This document shows, in pieces, positions 34,569 through 44,308 of a stretch of DNA of 64,000 nt; positions within the stretch are counted from its first letter, which is position 1; each line of letters begins with the position of its first letter. Below the pieces are notes generated by a model. It saw only the letters and a list, made by a program, of their open reading frames with translations, was not told the DNA's origin and did not search any database. Where the stretch lies: positions 83,844 through 147,843 of the forward strand of contig NZ_JAOZEW010000017.1 of assembly GCF_025847235.1 (NCBI RefSeq), given 5' to 3'. Made by a program: the position numbers and the translations under genes. This stretch comes from Flavobacterium shii (lineage in GTDB: Bacteria; Bacteroidota; Bacteroidia; Flavobacteriales; Flavobacteriaceae).

Positions 34569-35855
34569 TTAAAGTAGTTTTACTGCCACTTCATCCAAAA
34601 CTTTTGGATCTGTTATATCTTCTGGCGAAAGCTCAATTCCTTGTTTAATGATTTTTTTGCTAATGAAAATAGAACATAGTTGCAGTAAAGCAATAATTCC
34701 GATGGCATATCTTAAAGCAAAATCTTCGGAAACAGCGTAATATAAGATCAGGAATGTTCCTGCACCCAAAAGTCTGCCAATATATAAACCTGCTTCATGA
34801 TTTAGGATATATGCAAATTCGCCTCTTTTTTCGATGCGAGATACAATATCAATTACTTTAAGCTGAATAGGGAAGTAGGCTAAATCCATTAAAGGTTTTG
34901 CGATAAGTAATAGTAACAAAAAGATGATTACACCTGTTTCATTAAATAATATCCCATTGATGCACGCGCCCAAGGCAAATAAAATTAACCCTACAGAAAA
35001 GGTTTTAATTCTATCGGATGGTTTTGAGAAACGCCCAATAAAATAAATGATTATGGCTGCCAAAATTGCTCCAATAGATTGTGCTTGTCCTAATGCGCCT
35101 TCTTCTCCTAATATTTTAAAAATAAGCATCGCAGGAGCTGTTACCAAAAAGCCTTGTGCCAAACCTTTGAAGGTAGCCAGTGATAATAGTTTATACCATA
35201 AAGGATGAAACTTAAAAAAGATATACTTTTTCTGAGCAGGATTTTCAAATTTACCTCTGTAGCATACTATAGAAGCTACAATCGTAATAAGAAAAACAAT
35301 TCCAGTAATTATTACATAGGCTTGATGTTTCTGGTCTTCGCCAGTTTTAGATTGAATAAACCAACCAATTGTTGCGGGTATTGCAATAGCGATAATAGTA
35401 TAGATAAAAGTCTCTAGTCCGTAATAATAATTACGATTTTCATCGTTTGTAATTGCCAAAGCAAGATAATCCCGATTAGACCAATACAAACCAAACGAAA
35501 GCCCCATAGTAATTCCTGCAACACCAATTCCGGTTAAATCCAAGGTTTTTAGCGACATCATGATAATCATGGAAACACCACTAAGCATCATTCCAATTGA
35601 GTATAGTTTTCTTATGTTGAAATGCTTCAACAAGAATCCATTTAATAGGAATGTAAGCGGAATTCCGGTATAAATTGCCAACTGATATATAACAACCTTA
35701 GAGGTGTCATTTGAATTCCTCATGATGTATGCAGCGACAAAAATATCGATTACGGGTAATACCAGTGCATAAACTAAGTTTGTAAAAATCAGTATACGGA
35801 AATTATGGGTTTGGCTTTTAAAATGGTCAATTTCTGATATAAGTTTTTTAAACAT
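34569..35855 (-). CDS. MFS transporter of the PUL
   Basis: The 428-residue product has twelve predicted membrane helices in two halves with a central cytoplasmic loop (CYRGKFENPAQKKYIFFKFH). This is the major facilitator fold. It overlaps the GH130 gene by one base (TAATG), so the two are tightly coupled. GH130 phosphorylases are cytoplasmic, so the transporter most likely imports the small mannoside that GH130 then splits. Substrate and coupling ion are not visible in the sequence. Confidence 0.88.
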   Translation of the reverse strand: MFKKLISEIDHFKSQTHNFRILIFTNLVYALVLPVIDIFVAAYIMRNSNDTSKVVIYQLAIYTGIPLTFLLNGFLLKHFNIRKLYSIGMMLSGVSMIIMMSLKTLDLTGIGVAGITMGLSFGLYWSNRDYLALAITNDENRNYYYGLETFIYTIIAIAIPATIGWFIQSKTGEDQKHQAYVIITGIVFLITIVASIVCYRGKFENPAQKKYIFFKFHPLWYKLLSLATFKGLAQGFLVTAPAMLIFKILGEEGALGQAQSIGAILAAIIIYFIGRFSKPSDRIKTFSVGLILFALGACINGILFNETGVIIFLLLLLIAKPLMDLAYFPIQLKVIDIVSRIEKRGEFAYILNHEAGLYIGRLLGAGTFLILYYAVSEDFALRYAIGIIALLQLCSIFISKKIIKQGIELSPEDITDPKVLDEVAVKLL

Positions 35856-36913
35856 TAGTTATTTTTTAAAAGTAAAAGAATCTCTTTAATCGAAAATTGA
35901 GCACCACAAACAAATTCATCTGAAGCTCCGTAATATATGGTAAGTGTATCTCCATCTGGTTCTAGAATATGACCATTGGTAAATACTACGTTTCCAAAAA
36001 ATCCACTTAATTCATATTCTGTAGTAGGAACCATAATTGGTTGCTCGGTTCTTGCGATCACTTTCGACGGATCTTTTAAATCCATTAAAAAAGCTCCTAA
36101 ACAATATTGGTGATTTTCATTGGCTCCATGATAAATTTCTAACCAACCTTTATCTGTTTTTATAGGAGCAGCGCCTGCACCAACTCTTTTACTATCCCAA
36201 AGTCCTTTTCTGGTTTTAATAATACAATGGTGATTTCCCCAGTGTATACCATCAGGAGAAGAAGCTAGCCAGATATAATTACCACCAATATCTACACTAC
36301 TTGGGCGATGTAAGGCATAAAATAATCCGTTTATTTTTTCTTCAAAAATGGCACAATCCTTATTATGTGCGGGTAATATCATACCATGTTTTGTGAAGTT
36401 CTTCCAATCGGTTGTGGTACGTAAACCAACTCCAACACCATTATCAGAAACGGAAGTAAAGGTTAGGTAATAGGTTCCCTCGATTAAGGCAACGCGGCAA
36501 TCTTCTATCCCAAAAGTTTCTAGCATGCCTTCTCCAACTAACGATGGGTAATTTTCGGGTTCATAAAAATTGTGTCCATCTTCGCTACACAATAGGCGTA
36601 GGTGCGATAGTGTCGTTAGATAATCAACTCCTTTATAATTAATTACTCTTGCATCGGTTGCTATTAATTCGGGATCTTCTTTTGGAATCTCTATGATCTT
36701 AATAGCGCCAGTTTCTGTTAATATTGGAAAAGAAATAATACCGTCTTTTTGCTTCGGTCTTTCGGCTACTCGTACTACTAGCCAGGTTTTATTTTCGTAT
36801 TGAAATACGCCTGGATTTAATAGGCATGTAATTTCTAATCCTTCTCTGCTTGCAGGAATATCTGTAGGTGATAATAGTGGGTTATCTGCAAAACGTTTTG
36901 CTATATCTTTCAT
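35855..36913 (-). CDS. GH130 family beta-mannoside phosphorylase or mannosidase
   Basis: The 352-residue product is a single five-bladed propeller without a signal peptide. GH130 signatures include NPGVFQYENKTWLVVRVAE, GIEDCRVALIEG (catalytic Asp; Pro of the usual EDPR is Cys), YALHRPS and KRVGAGAAPIKTDKGWLEIYHG. Family members split beta-1,4- or beta-1,2-mannosides, most by phosphorolysis to alpha-mannose-1-phosphate; some subfamilies are hydrolases. The basic residues in YALHRPS and KRVGAG favour a phosphorylase, but this is not proven. I chose the ATG at 36913 (MKDIAKRF) because the longer frame to 36994 reads into the preceding gene. Confidence 0.9.
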   Translation of the reverse strand: MKDIAKRFADNPLLSPTDIPASREGLEITCLLNPGVFQYENKTWLVVRVAERPKQKDGIISFPILTETGAIKIIEIPKEDPELIATDARVINYKGVDYLTTLSHLRLLCSEDGHNFYEPENYPSLVGEGMLETFGIEDCRVALIEGTYYLTFTSVSDNGVGVGLRTTTDWKNFTKHGMILPAHNKDCAIFEEKINGLFYALHRPSSVDIGGNYIWLASSPDGIHWGNHHCIIKTRKGLWDSKRVGAGAAPIKTDKGWLEIYHGANENHQYCLGAFLMDLKDPSKVIARTEQPIMVPTTEYELSGFFGNVVFTNGHILEPDGDTLTIYYGASDEFVCGAQFSIKEILLLLKNN

Positions 36914-36941
36914 GGTTATATCTTTTTTATTTATAATCTTT

Positions 36942-39398
36942 TTATTTTTTAAAATCGGGATCCATTTGAGGCGTTCTTGTACCTGCCACTTCATCTGCCA
37001 TTAATAGAAAAACATTCCAGCATAATCCTCTTGTAGAGGGCCACCAAGTATCGGTAGTTGTCCATTTGGTAGGAATGAATTCTTTGCTGTAAGGCCAATC
37101 AGGATTTAAATTGATTTCGGCCCAAGTGCGATTTTCCATAAGTTTTTGAGCTTTTTTCCAACCATGTCTTTTTCCAACTACATAGGCGCTATATTCGGCA
37201 CGGAGCCAACTACCACCATTGTAATATATTCCGTCTAGTGCACCGCCAACATAATCGGATTCTCCAAACTCTGCAAATGGCTGGTAATTTGTATTAAGAT
37301 ATGCATAGCCTTTTTTATCATTTGTCAATCGTATGCATAAAGGTGCCGTTGTACCATATTCCGGATGCGGAGAATTGGAAACTTTATTGAGTATTGGTAC
37401 TTGGTCCAAATGATTCGTAACCATTTCATCTGTTAGGATAGGTCTATTAAACAACCATAAAGAAAAGAACTCTGGTTCTAAATCGGTTAATGATATAATA
37501 TCCGGATAGTCTTTGTCAAACAAGAGATGTTTCCTTTTTGTATCATAAAAATTTCGATATTCCTTTTCCGCTTTTTCGATATATTCCTCGGTTACAGGAT
37601 AGCCTAATTCTTTTATTGTTCGTAGCGCAATTGCCAACATCCCTTGGTTTACAGCCAGTTTATCTGTTTTAGGATCATACCTTCTTACATCGATTTGATT
37701 CAGGCAAAAATGAGCTTTACAAATACCATCCTTGTCTTCATCAAATTCATTTAGGACATAATCAACGGCTTTTTTTATTTTATCTTCAGGTAACTCTATA
37801 CCAAAGCGTCTTTTATTAAGCATTGCCCAGATAAGCCATTCGATAGTTGCTTCATTATCTTTGGCTTCTATAGTTCCCATATAAGGAGTTATAATTGTGG
37901 CTATAGCACCTTTTTTGTTTTGGGTTTTTGCCCATTGGTCCCAGATACTAAGGTTTAGTTCTTTGTTATAACTTGAAATAATAGAGAAAAAAGAATCTCT
38001 ATTATACATATCTGGCGCATAGTTCATATTAGGAACATTGAATGGACTAAAGTCATCTATAGACGTAATCCAGGTTAGCATATTAAAATTAGCATATAAC
38101 ATTTTATCTATTGGTGTTCCCTTAAAACCTTTAGCTTCTGCAAGACGTATTTGAGAAGAAACCACAAAATCGTGATGATTTTTCCAGGGCTCTACAAAAA
38201 TAAAAGTCGTTTTTGTAGTTATTTCCCCCATATTCATTTTGTTATAAGGTTCTTTTTGAGGTTGATGCTCGACAATTTGCAAATCTTTGACCTGAAGTTC
38301 ACAGTATTTGGCATTTTGTGCACCAATAAACAGTGATACACTATCACTCTCAATGTAAGGAACCATAATACTACCTTTAAAAAGTGTCCATTCTTTTTCG
38401 CTAGTAGGAAATTTATCAATATACTTTATACCATGTTCTAATTCGATTGTTTTTTTCCCATCTTTAATCCTAAAAAGTTTAACAGCAACAGGTGTTGTCC
38501 CCTTTGAAAGAAAAGAAACAGTATATATTTTTTGATTTTTAAAAGGTGTTGTAATTTCAAATCCAGACTGATTGTTTTCTTTGAAGTTTAGGGAAAATAT
38601 ACTGTCTTTCTTTTCAACTTGAACTTCTCCAACTTTTTTAAATTGATTGTTGATTTTTAATTTTAATTCTTTTCCTGCATCGAGATTGTACATTTCGCCA
38701 AAGGTTTGTTTAATGTAGTCCTGATTTTTGGCTCTTTCTTCTTCAGTCGCAATAACAACTAGGGAAGGATCCGGTAATTTTCGCATCCCGACAAAACCGC
38801 CACCATGACCATTAAAACGACGGCGAGTAGTTCTTGTATAATGATTTTTATATCCTGCATCCATTAGGAATCCAACCAATTGGTTATCGGGAGTTACAAA
38901 TCCTGCTGCTGGGAACATTTCGTGAGCGAAACCTCCTGAGAAGTTATCGTGTTCAAAAGTTACATATCTTGAAGGTTTTTGTGCTGGTTTAGCCTTTTCT
39001 TCAATAGTGAAATATAGGGTAGGCATTCCTGTTTGAAGCAAATCAATACTTTTTTTAACTATGTTTCCATTAACGACTTGATAGGTTACGGTTATAGATA
39101 GATTTAGATCAAAATCAGGGATGTAAGTTTCTCTTGTTAATTCAATATGATTTTTATCTCCCTTCCATTTATCTCCTTTCCAGGCTTCTATTGTTACATT
39201 TTCGCTTAGATCAAAATTTGCCATTTTAAGAGAAAATTCTTCGGTATTATGAACCAACAATTGATTACCGTTATAGATGTCTACATTAAACTCATTTTCG
39301 GAATCTTCTGCTATTTTTAGATTTATGTTTTGGCTCCATGAAATTGTTCCTACAAAACAAAACAGGAACATAAAAAGAGCTTTATTGTATTCTTTCAT
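36942..39398 (-). CDS. Large secreted PUL protein, probable (alpha/alpha)6 glycosidase
   Basis: The 818-residue product has a signal peptide (FMFLFCFVGTISWSQ). Residues about 20-390 are beta-rich with a jelly-roll-like segment. Residues about 420-815 look like an (alpha/alpha)6 six-hairpin catalytic domain with YNRDSFFSIISSY, an acidic pair in TIEAKDNEATIEWLI, NQGMLAIALRTI and TWWPSTRGLCWNVFLLMADE. GH63- and amylo-glucosidase-like enzymes share this fold, but I cannot assign a family. It is the first gene of the cluster that continues with GH130 (28-bp gap) and MFS, so it probably makes the product that is imported. Confidence 0.75.
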   Translation of the reverse strand: MKEYNKALFMFLFCFVGTISWSQNINLKIAEDSENEFNVDIYNGNQLLVHNTEEFSLKMANFDLSENVTIEAWKGDKWKGDKNHIELTRETYIPDFDLNLSITVTYQVVNGNIVKKSIDLLQTGMPTLYFTIEEKAKPAQKPSRYVTFEHDNFSGGFAHEMFPAAGFVTPDNQLVGFLMDAGYKNHYTRTTRRRFNGHGGGFVGMRKLPDPSLVVIATEEERAKNQDYIKQTFGEMYNLDAGKELKLKINNQFKKVGEVQVEKKDSIFSLNFKENNQSGFEITTPFKNQKIYTVSFLSKGTTPVAVKLFRIKDGKKTIELEHGIKYIDKFPTSEKEWTLFKGSIMVPYIESDSVSLFIGAQNAKYCELQVKDLQIVEHQPQKEPYNKMNMGEITTKTTFIFVEPWKNHHDFVVSSQIRLAEAKGFKGTPIDKMLYANFNMLTWITSIDDFSPFNVPNMNYAPDMYNRDSFFSIISSYNKELNLSIWDQWAKTQNKKGAIATIITPYMGTIEAKDNEATIEWLIWAMLNKRRFGIELPEDKIKKAVDYVLNEFDEDKDGICKAHFCLNQIDVRRYDPKTDKLAVNQGMLAIALRTIKELGYPVTEEYIEKAEKEYRNFYDTKRKHLLFDKDYPDIISLTDLEPEFFSLWLFNRPILTDEMVTNHLDQVPILNKVSNSPHPEYGTTAPLCIRLTNDKKGYAYLNTNYQPFAEFGESDYVGGALDGIYYNGGSWLRAEYSAYVVGKRHGWKKAQKLMENRTWAEINLNPDWPYSKEFIPTKWTTTDTWWPSTRGLCWNVFLLMADEVAGTRTPQMDPDFKK

Positions 39399-39473
39399 CT
39401 TATTTTATAGAATTGATTAATTTTTTTCTCACGACTATAATTTCTTTGGAAGTATTTCCAAGAATTTAAAAAC

Positions 39474-39498
39474 AGCCTCATACATAATGCATGAGGCT
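39474..39498 (-). terminator. Terminator of the susC-susD operon
   Basis: AGCCTCAT (39474-39481) pairs with ATGAGGCT (39491-39498), with A-rich and T-rich flanks. It lies 26 bases after the SusD stop on the minus strand. Confidence 0.8.
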
Positions 39499-39524
39499 TT
39501 TAAACCTGTTTTTATAGGAATGAA

Positions 39525-41009
39525 TTAATATCCGGGATTTTGAGTTAAAGTTCCTGCAGATGCATTAATCTCCGATTGCGGTATTGGGTATAATATGTTT
39601 TTGTCCTGAAATTTTTTCCCACTTGCATTCATTACTTGTTTGGCAATTCCCCATCTTTTTAAGTCGGCCATCCTTTGGTTTTCAAAACCAAGTTCGGCTC
39701 TTCTCTCGGATATCAACCAATTTTTAATAGTTGCTTTATCTGATGATGCTGGTCTGTCGGGTAGAGTTCCTGCTGGCACGGGAGTTCCATCGGCAGTTAT
39801 AGTGGTTCTTGCTCTAATTCTTATTTTATTGATATAATCAATTGCAGTACTGTAGTCTCCAGTTTCATTAAGGGCTTCGGCTTTCCAAAGTAACGCATCT
39901 GCCATACGGATAAAAACCTTATTGCTAGGAGATTGATCGTTTCCTTTATTGTCTCCATTAATAGTTCCTAATATTTTATTTACCCATTGTTGTGGGGCAT
40001 TTACAGTATATAGTTTTCTTGGATCATTAGGTTCAAATGAATTTAAGAAATCGGTAGTGGGAGCAAAGAAATTCCAACCAGCTAATGCACAATGACCATT
40101 TCCTCTCGCAGGTACAACATTGCTTTGATGATCAAAAGAAAAGATAACTTCATTATCTGTGTATTCTGTTCCTACGCTAAAATTATCAAAGTAATTGGCA
40201 TTTAAGCCATAAAAACCAAGTCCTTCCAGCTCATTTACAGAGGTAATCACATCTGACCATTTTTCGTTATATAATGCAACTTTTGCTTGGAGCGCTATTA
40301 CGGCTCCTTTGGATACTCTCCATTTTTCGGTTTCTGAACTAAATTTTGAATTTGGAAGTAAGCTTTTTGCTAAAGCTAAATCGGTACTTATTTGGTTCCA
40401 TACCTCAGCTTTTGGTGCTCTTACCGCTTTATCAAAGGCCTCCTGATAGGTTTTTACGGGAGCTAGAATTAAAGAAACATCTCCAAAATTAGTAACCAAT
40501 GCAAAATAGTAGAATGAACGTAAAAAATAAGCTTCTCCTAATAACTGATTCTTTCTCTCCGTAGTGATTCCGGTAATGGATTCAATTTCTGGATTTATTA
40601 GAAAATTAATCGCACTATTGGTCCTTTTTATTCCTTCATAATTGTATTTCCATACACCATTAACTCCGCCGTTTTCGGATGTGAATGTAAAATTATCTAC
40701 ATCGTCCATCCAAGGCTGATCGGCATTAGAAACCCATGTTTTTTGCATGTCATCAGATGCCATGTCTTGCAGGATAATATCATTATTAGAAACAAGCCCA
40801 TCATCCCAGTTCCATGCCCCCATTATATTTAATGTGTTGGAGAACATTAAATAAGAGGAACTAACAGATTTTTCTACCGTATTAAGGGTAGGAGTAGCAT
40901 TTATTTGGTCATCTGTTACCAAACCCACAGGGTCTATCGTCAATTCGTTATCACAACTTGTAAAAGTTGCAAGCCCTATTAATAGTGTTGCTATATGTAT
41001 ATATTTCAT
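39525..41009 (-). CDS. SusD/RagB family glycan-binding lipoprotein
   Basis: The 494-residue product starts with a lipoprotein signal (LLIGLATFTSCDNE), followed by SusD marks: IDPVGLVTDDQI, EAYFLRSFYYFALVTNFGDV, LWKAEALNETGDYSTAIDYI and SERRAELGFENQRMADLKRWG, and the C-terminal LYPIPQSEI. SusD proteins cap the SusC barrel at the cell surface and deliver glycans. Helical TPR-like segments carry the binding site. It starts 10 bases after susC. Substrate is unknown. Confidence 0.96.
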   Translation of the reverse strand: MKYIHIATLLIGLATFTSCDNELTIDPVGLVTDDQINATPTLNTVEKSVSSSYLMFSNTLNIMGAWNWDDGLVSNNDIILQDMASDDMQKTWVSNADQPWMDDVDNFTFTSENGGVNGVWKYNYEGIKRTNSAINFLINPEIESITGITTERKNQLLGEAYFLRSFYYFALVTNFGDVSLILAPVKTYQEAFDKAVRAPKAEVWNQISTDLALAKSLLPNSKFSSETEKWRVSKGAVIALQAKVALYNEKWSDVITSVNELEGLGFYGLNANYFDNFSVGTEYTDNEVIFSFDHQSNVVPARGNGHCALAGWNFFAPTTDFLNSFEPNDPRKLYTVNAPQQWVNKILGTINGDNKGNDQSPSNKVFIRMADALLWKAEALNETGDYSTAIDYINKIRIRARTTITADGTPVPAGTLPDRPASSDKATIKNWLISERRAELGFENQRMADLKRWGIAKQVMNASGKKFQDKNILYPIPQSEINASAGTLTQNPGY

Positions 41010-41019
41010 GATCGTTTTT

Positions 41020-44000
41020 TTATAGGTTTAATTTTAATCCAAGAATAAATGATTTCGATTGTGGATAAGTTCCCATATCAATCAAAGAAGTAGACTCTGG
41101 ATCAAGACCAGTATATTTGGTAACAGTAAATAAATTTTGACCAGACATATAAATACGCAGGTTGGCAGTTCCAACTATTCCTGGATTAAAAGTATATCCA
41201 ATCTCAACATTTTTTAATCTTAAATAGGAAGCATCTTCTATAAAAGCACTAGACATCTGTTCTCCACCATTGGGATTAAAAGATACTCTAGGAATTGTGT
41301 TACTAGTTCCTTCCCCATTCCAGGCATCTAATATTGCTGTTGTAGAGTTAAGAGGCATCTTGGTACTATAAGATGTTACTTGTTTTGAATTATTGTAACG
41401 ATCAACTCCTTCTACTCCTTGAAAAAGTAGTGATACATCAAAGTTTTTATAACTAGCATTAAAAGCAAAACCATAATTGATTTTTGGAATAGGGTTTCCT
41501 ATAAAAGTTTTATCATTGGCATCGATTTTACCATCTCCATTTAAATCTTTAAACTTCATATCTCCAGGTAATTTACCATTTGTATTGCTATACAATTGAG
41601 AATTTATTTCTGCTGTATTTTGATAAATACCTTCAAAAACATAACCGTAATACGAGTTTATTGGTTGCCCAACAGTTGTTCTGGTGTTCGATTGCAGATT
41701 ATCAATATTTTTGATATACTGCTGTAGAGCTTCAACTCTATTGGTTAGTGTTGTGAAATTTCCGCTGATTCCGTATTTAAACGCGTGGTCATTATTCTGA
41801 AAATTAGCTCCAAATTCAAATCCTTTATTGCTAATGACTCCTGCATTAACGAATGTAGATTCAATAACACCTACGGTTACTGCAGGTAAACCAACTGTTA
41901 ATAGAATATCTTTGGTTCTTTTATCAAAATAGTCTGTTGTAATAGATAGTTTATTTTTTAAGATACTTAAATCCAAACCAAAATCGGTTTGAGTTGTGGT
42001 TTCCCACTTAATATCAGGATTTCCGTAACGGATAATTTTCACATTGTCATTTGTTTGTGAAACAAGTGTTTGGTAGGTATTATTAGGTATTTCCTGATTA
42101 CCAGATTGTCCCCAACTTGCTCTAAGCTTTAAGTTTGAAATCCAATCGGCTTTTTCCATAAATTTTTCTTTGGATATAACCCAACCTCCAGAAACCGAGG
42201 GGAAATATCCCCATTTATTATTTGGTCCAAAACGAGAAGAACCATCAGCTCTAATTGTTGCAGTAGCGTAGTATTTATTGTCATATCCGTAGTTAGCAGA
42301 AGCAAAGAAAGAAACTAAAGCCCAACTGCTCCCAGTACCACTAGCATAATTATTTACATTTAATCCCCCATAATCCAAATAACGGAAAGGGTCGCTAGTA
42401 TTATCATAATTATTTCTAGTTCCTCCTATATTATCACTTTTATTAATAATGTTTTCTGTACCCAATAAAGCATTGATAGTATGTTTCTCGTTAATCGTTT
42501 TTACATAGTTTAACGTATTACTAAAAGTAAAAGTCATGTCCTGTCCCATACTTTCATTAAGAGCCGAAGGTCTGTTTATTCTTCCCATTCCTGGATAAAG
42601 TGGATCTCCACCATCGTCATCTCCAAAATTTAAATTGAATTTTTTATCATGGGCAAACGTGATATCGGCTCCAAAACTACTTCTGAATTTCAATGATTTA
42701 TCACTTAAGAGACTATACTCTCCATATACATTACCAAAAAGTCTAAAAGCTTTGATTTTGTTGTCTATAAGATTGGCTATCGCAATTGGGTTATAGGCTG
42801 TATCGTAATTATGGCTCCATCCAGTTAGCTTATCATTGCTCACATAAAAAGGCAAATCGGTATATGGGTTTGTAGCAGAGTAGGTTGGGTCATTTACATC
42901 TTTGTAAACTCCAAAAATAGAAGGACGAAACATCGCATAACGAATTACTCCCATGTCATCACCACTCGAGGATAATTTATCTCTTACACTGTTTGTAATT
43001 TGTATATTCGTTCCTACTTTTAAACGTTCAGAAAAATTGGAGTTCACATTAGCTCTAAAGTTAAGACGCTCATATTGGTTATTGCTTCCTACTATAATTC
43101 CTTTTTGTGCAAAATATCCTCCAGAGATCAAATACTGTGTAGTTTCGTTTCCGCCACTTGCCGAAAGTTGAAAATTAGTTGTTTGTCCAGTAGTAAATAA
43201 TTCTTTCAACCAGTCGGTGTTTGCCAATGGTATTCCATTTACAGATCCGGCATTTTTGGCAGCTTGATAAGGGCTTATAGCATCCGGAGCATTTCCAGTA
43301 GTATTATGCCAAGCACGATCTACAACTGTTAAGTATTGATCTGAGTTTAATAACTTAGGAAGGTTAGTAGCATAATTTAATCCTGTATAATATTCGACAT
43401 TGATAGTCGATTTTCCTTTCATTCCGTTTTTGGTAGTAATAAGGATTACACCACCTGCGGCGCGTGAACCATAAATTGCTGTTGCAGCAGCATCTTTTAA
43501 TACAGTCATGGATTTAACATCCGATTGATTTAAAAAGTTTATATCACGAGTTGGAACCCCATCCACTACATAAAGAACTTCATTGTTTCCAAGAGTTCCT
43601 ACACCTCTTATACGGATCTCAAGCCCATCTCCAGGTTGTCCTGAACTGGAACTTACAGATACACCTGCAACCTGACCTTGTAGCGCCTGACCTAAATCGG
43701 CAACTTTTGTTTTGGATAATTCACTCATATCAACAGTAGTGACAGCACTTGTGATAGCCGATTTTTTTTCACTTGTATATCCTACAATAACAACCTCATT
43801 CAAGGTATTTACATCTGTTGATAAAGTAATATTTAAATCTTTTTTACCCGCCACAGCAGCTTCTTGGGTTTGGTATCCAATATAACTGAAGATTAAGATA
43901 GCATTTGGAGGTAAATTTGTAATGGAATAATTACCATCAAAATCGGTTGTAGCATAATTAGAAGTTCCTTTTACGCTAATATTAACTTGTGGTATCGGAC

Positions 44001-44106
44001 CATCATTATCCGAGACTACACCTTTAACAGTTTGAGCATGCATAATGCTCCCTGATAAAATCATTCCCAGTAAGAACAATTTGTAAATATATTTTTTCAT
44101 CATCAT
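41020..44106 (-). CDS. SusC/RagA family TonB-linked outer membrane transporter
   Basis: The 1028-residue product has a signal peptide (LFLLGMILSGSIMHAQ), a carboxypeptidase-D-like N-terminal domain (KGVVSDNDGPIPQVNISVKG), a TonB plug (LNEVVIVGYTSEKKSAITSAV; VLYVVDGVPTRD; AIYGSRAAGGVILITTK), and a 22-strand barrel ending in KSFILGLKLNL. It imports oligosaccharides with TonB energy, working with the SusD lipoprotein that follows. Three ATG codons stand at the start (44106, 44103, 44100). An HTCS gene lies directly upstream on the same strand, and a twin palindrome in the 202-base gap may be its operator. Confidence 0.97.
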   Translation of the reverse strand: MMMKKYIYKLFLLGMILSGSIMHAQTVKGVVSDNDGPIPQVNISVKGTSNYATTDFDGNYSITNLPPNAILIFSYIGYQTQEAAVAGKKDLNITLSTDVNTLNEVVIVGYTSEKKSAITSAVTTVDMSELSKTKVADLGQALQGQVAGVSVSSSSGQPGDGLEIRIRGVGTLGNNEVLYVVDGVPTRDINFLNQSDVKSMTVLKDAAATAIYGSRAAGGVILITTKNGMKGKSTINVEYYTGLNYATNLPKLLNSDQYLTVVDRAWHNTTGNAPDAISPYQAAKNAGSVNGIPLANTDWLKELFTTGQTTNFQLSASGGNETTQYLISGGYFAQKGIIVGSNNQYERLNFRANVNSNFSERLKVGTNIQITNSVRDKLSSSGDDMGVIRYAMFRPSIFGVYKDVNDPTYSATNPYTDLPFYVSNDKLTGWSHNYDTAYNPIAIANLIDNKIKAFRLFGNVYGEYSLLSDKSLKFRSSFGADITFAHDKKFNLNFGDDDGGDPLYPGMGRINRPSALNESMGQDMTFTFSNTLNYVKTINEKHTINALLGTENIINKSDNIGGTRNNYDNTSDPFRYLDYGGLNVNNYASGTGSSWALVSFFASANYGYDNKYYATATIRADGSSRFGPNNKWGYFPSVSGGWVISKEKFMEKADWISNLKLRASWGQSGNQEIPNNTYQTLVSQTNDNVKIIRYGNPDIKWETTTQTDFGLDLSILKNKLSITTDYFDKRTKDILLTVGLPAVTVGVIESTFVNAGVISNKGFEFGANFQNNDHAFKYGISGNFTTLTNRVEALQQYIKNIDNLQSNTRTTVGQPINSYYGYVFEGIYQNTAEINSQLYSNTNGKLPGDMKFKDLNGDGKIDANDKTFIGNPIPKINYGFAFNASYKNFDVSLLFQGVEGVDRYNNSKQVTSYSTKMPLNSTTAILDAWNGEGTSNTIPRVSFNPNGGEQMSSAFIEDASYLRLKNVEIGYTFNPGIVGTANLRIYMSGQNLFTVTKYTGLDPESTSLIDMGTYPQSKSFILGLKLNL

Positions 44107-44183
44107 AAAGAAGTGTTAATTGGATTACTAATTTGTTTGGTTTTTTTCATGGTTTTTCTATGTTAATTATGGCTCGTGGTTTT

Positions 44184-44209
44184 ACGATAACGTTTGAATT
44201 AATTATCGT
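44184..44209. promoter_or_regulatory. Inverted repeat ACGATAA-N12-TTATCGT in the susC upstream region
   Basis: Perfect 7-bp arms (44184-44190 and 44203-44209) about 78 bases before the susC ATG. May be part of the promoter or of a regulator site; no function known. Confidence 0.35.
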
Positions 44210-44240
44210 TTATAAAATTAGTTTAGGCGTATAAGAAATC

Positions 44241-44269
44241 GTGTACACTATTTCTTCAAAAGTGTACAC
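44241..44269. promoter_or_regulatory. Twin GTGTACAC palindromes upstream of susC, HTCS operator candidate
   Basis: GTGTACAC occurs at 44241-44248 and again at 44262-44269, exactly 21 bp apart (two helical turns). The larger arrangement is also an inverted repeat. It lies about 135-163 bases before the susC start and 40 bases after the HTCS stop. The two copies on one face of the helix suit a dimeric AraC-type regulator. Confidence 0.6.
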
Positions 44270-44308
44270 TGAGATTTATTCATTATTAATCAGTGTTTTA
44301 TCGTTTGT

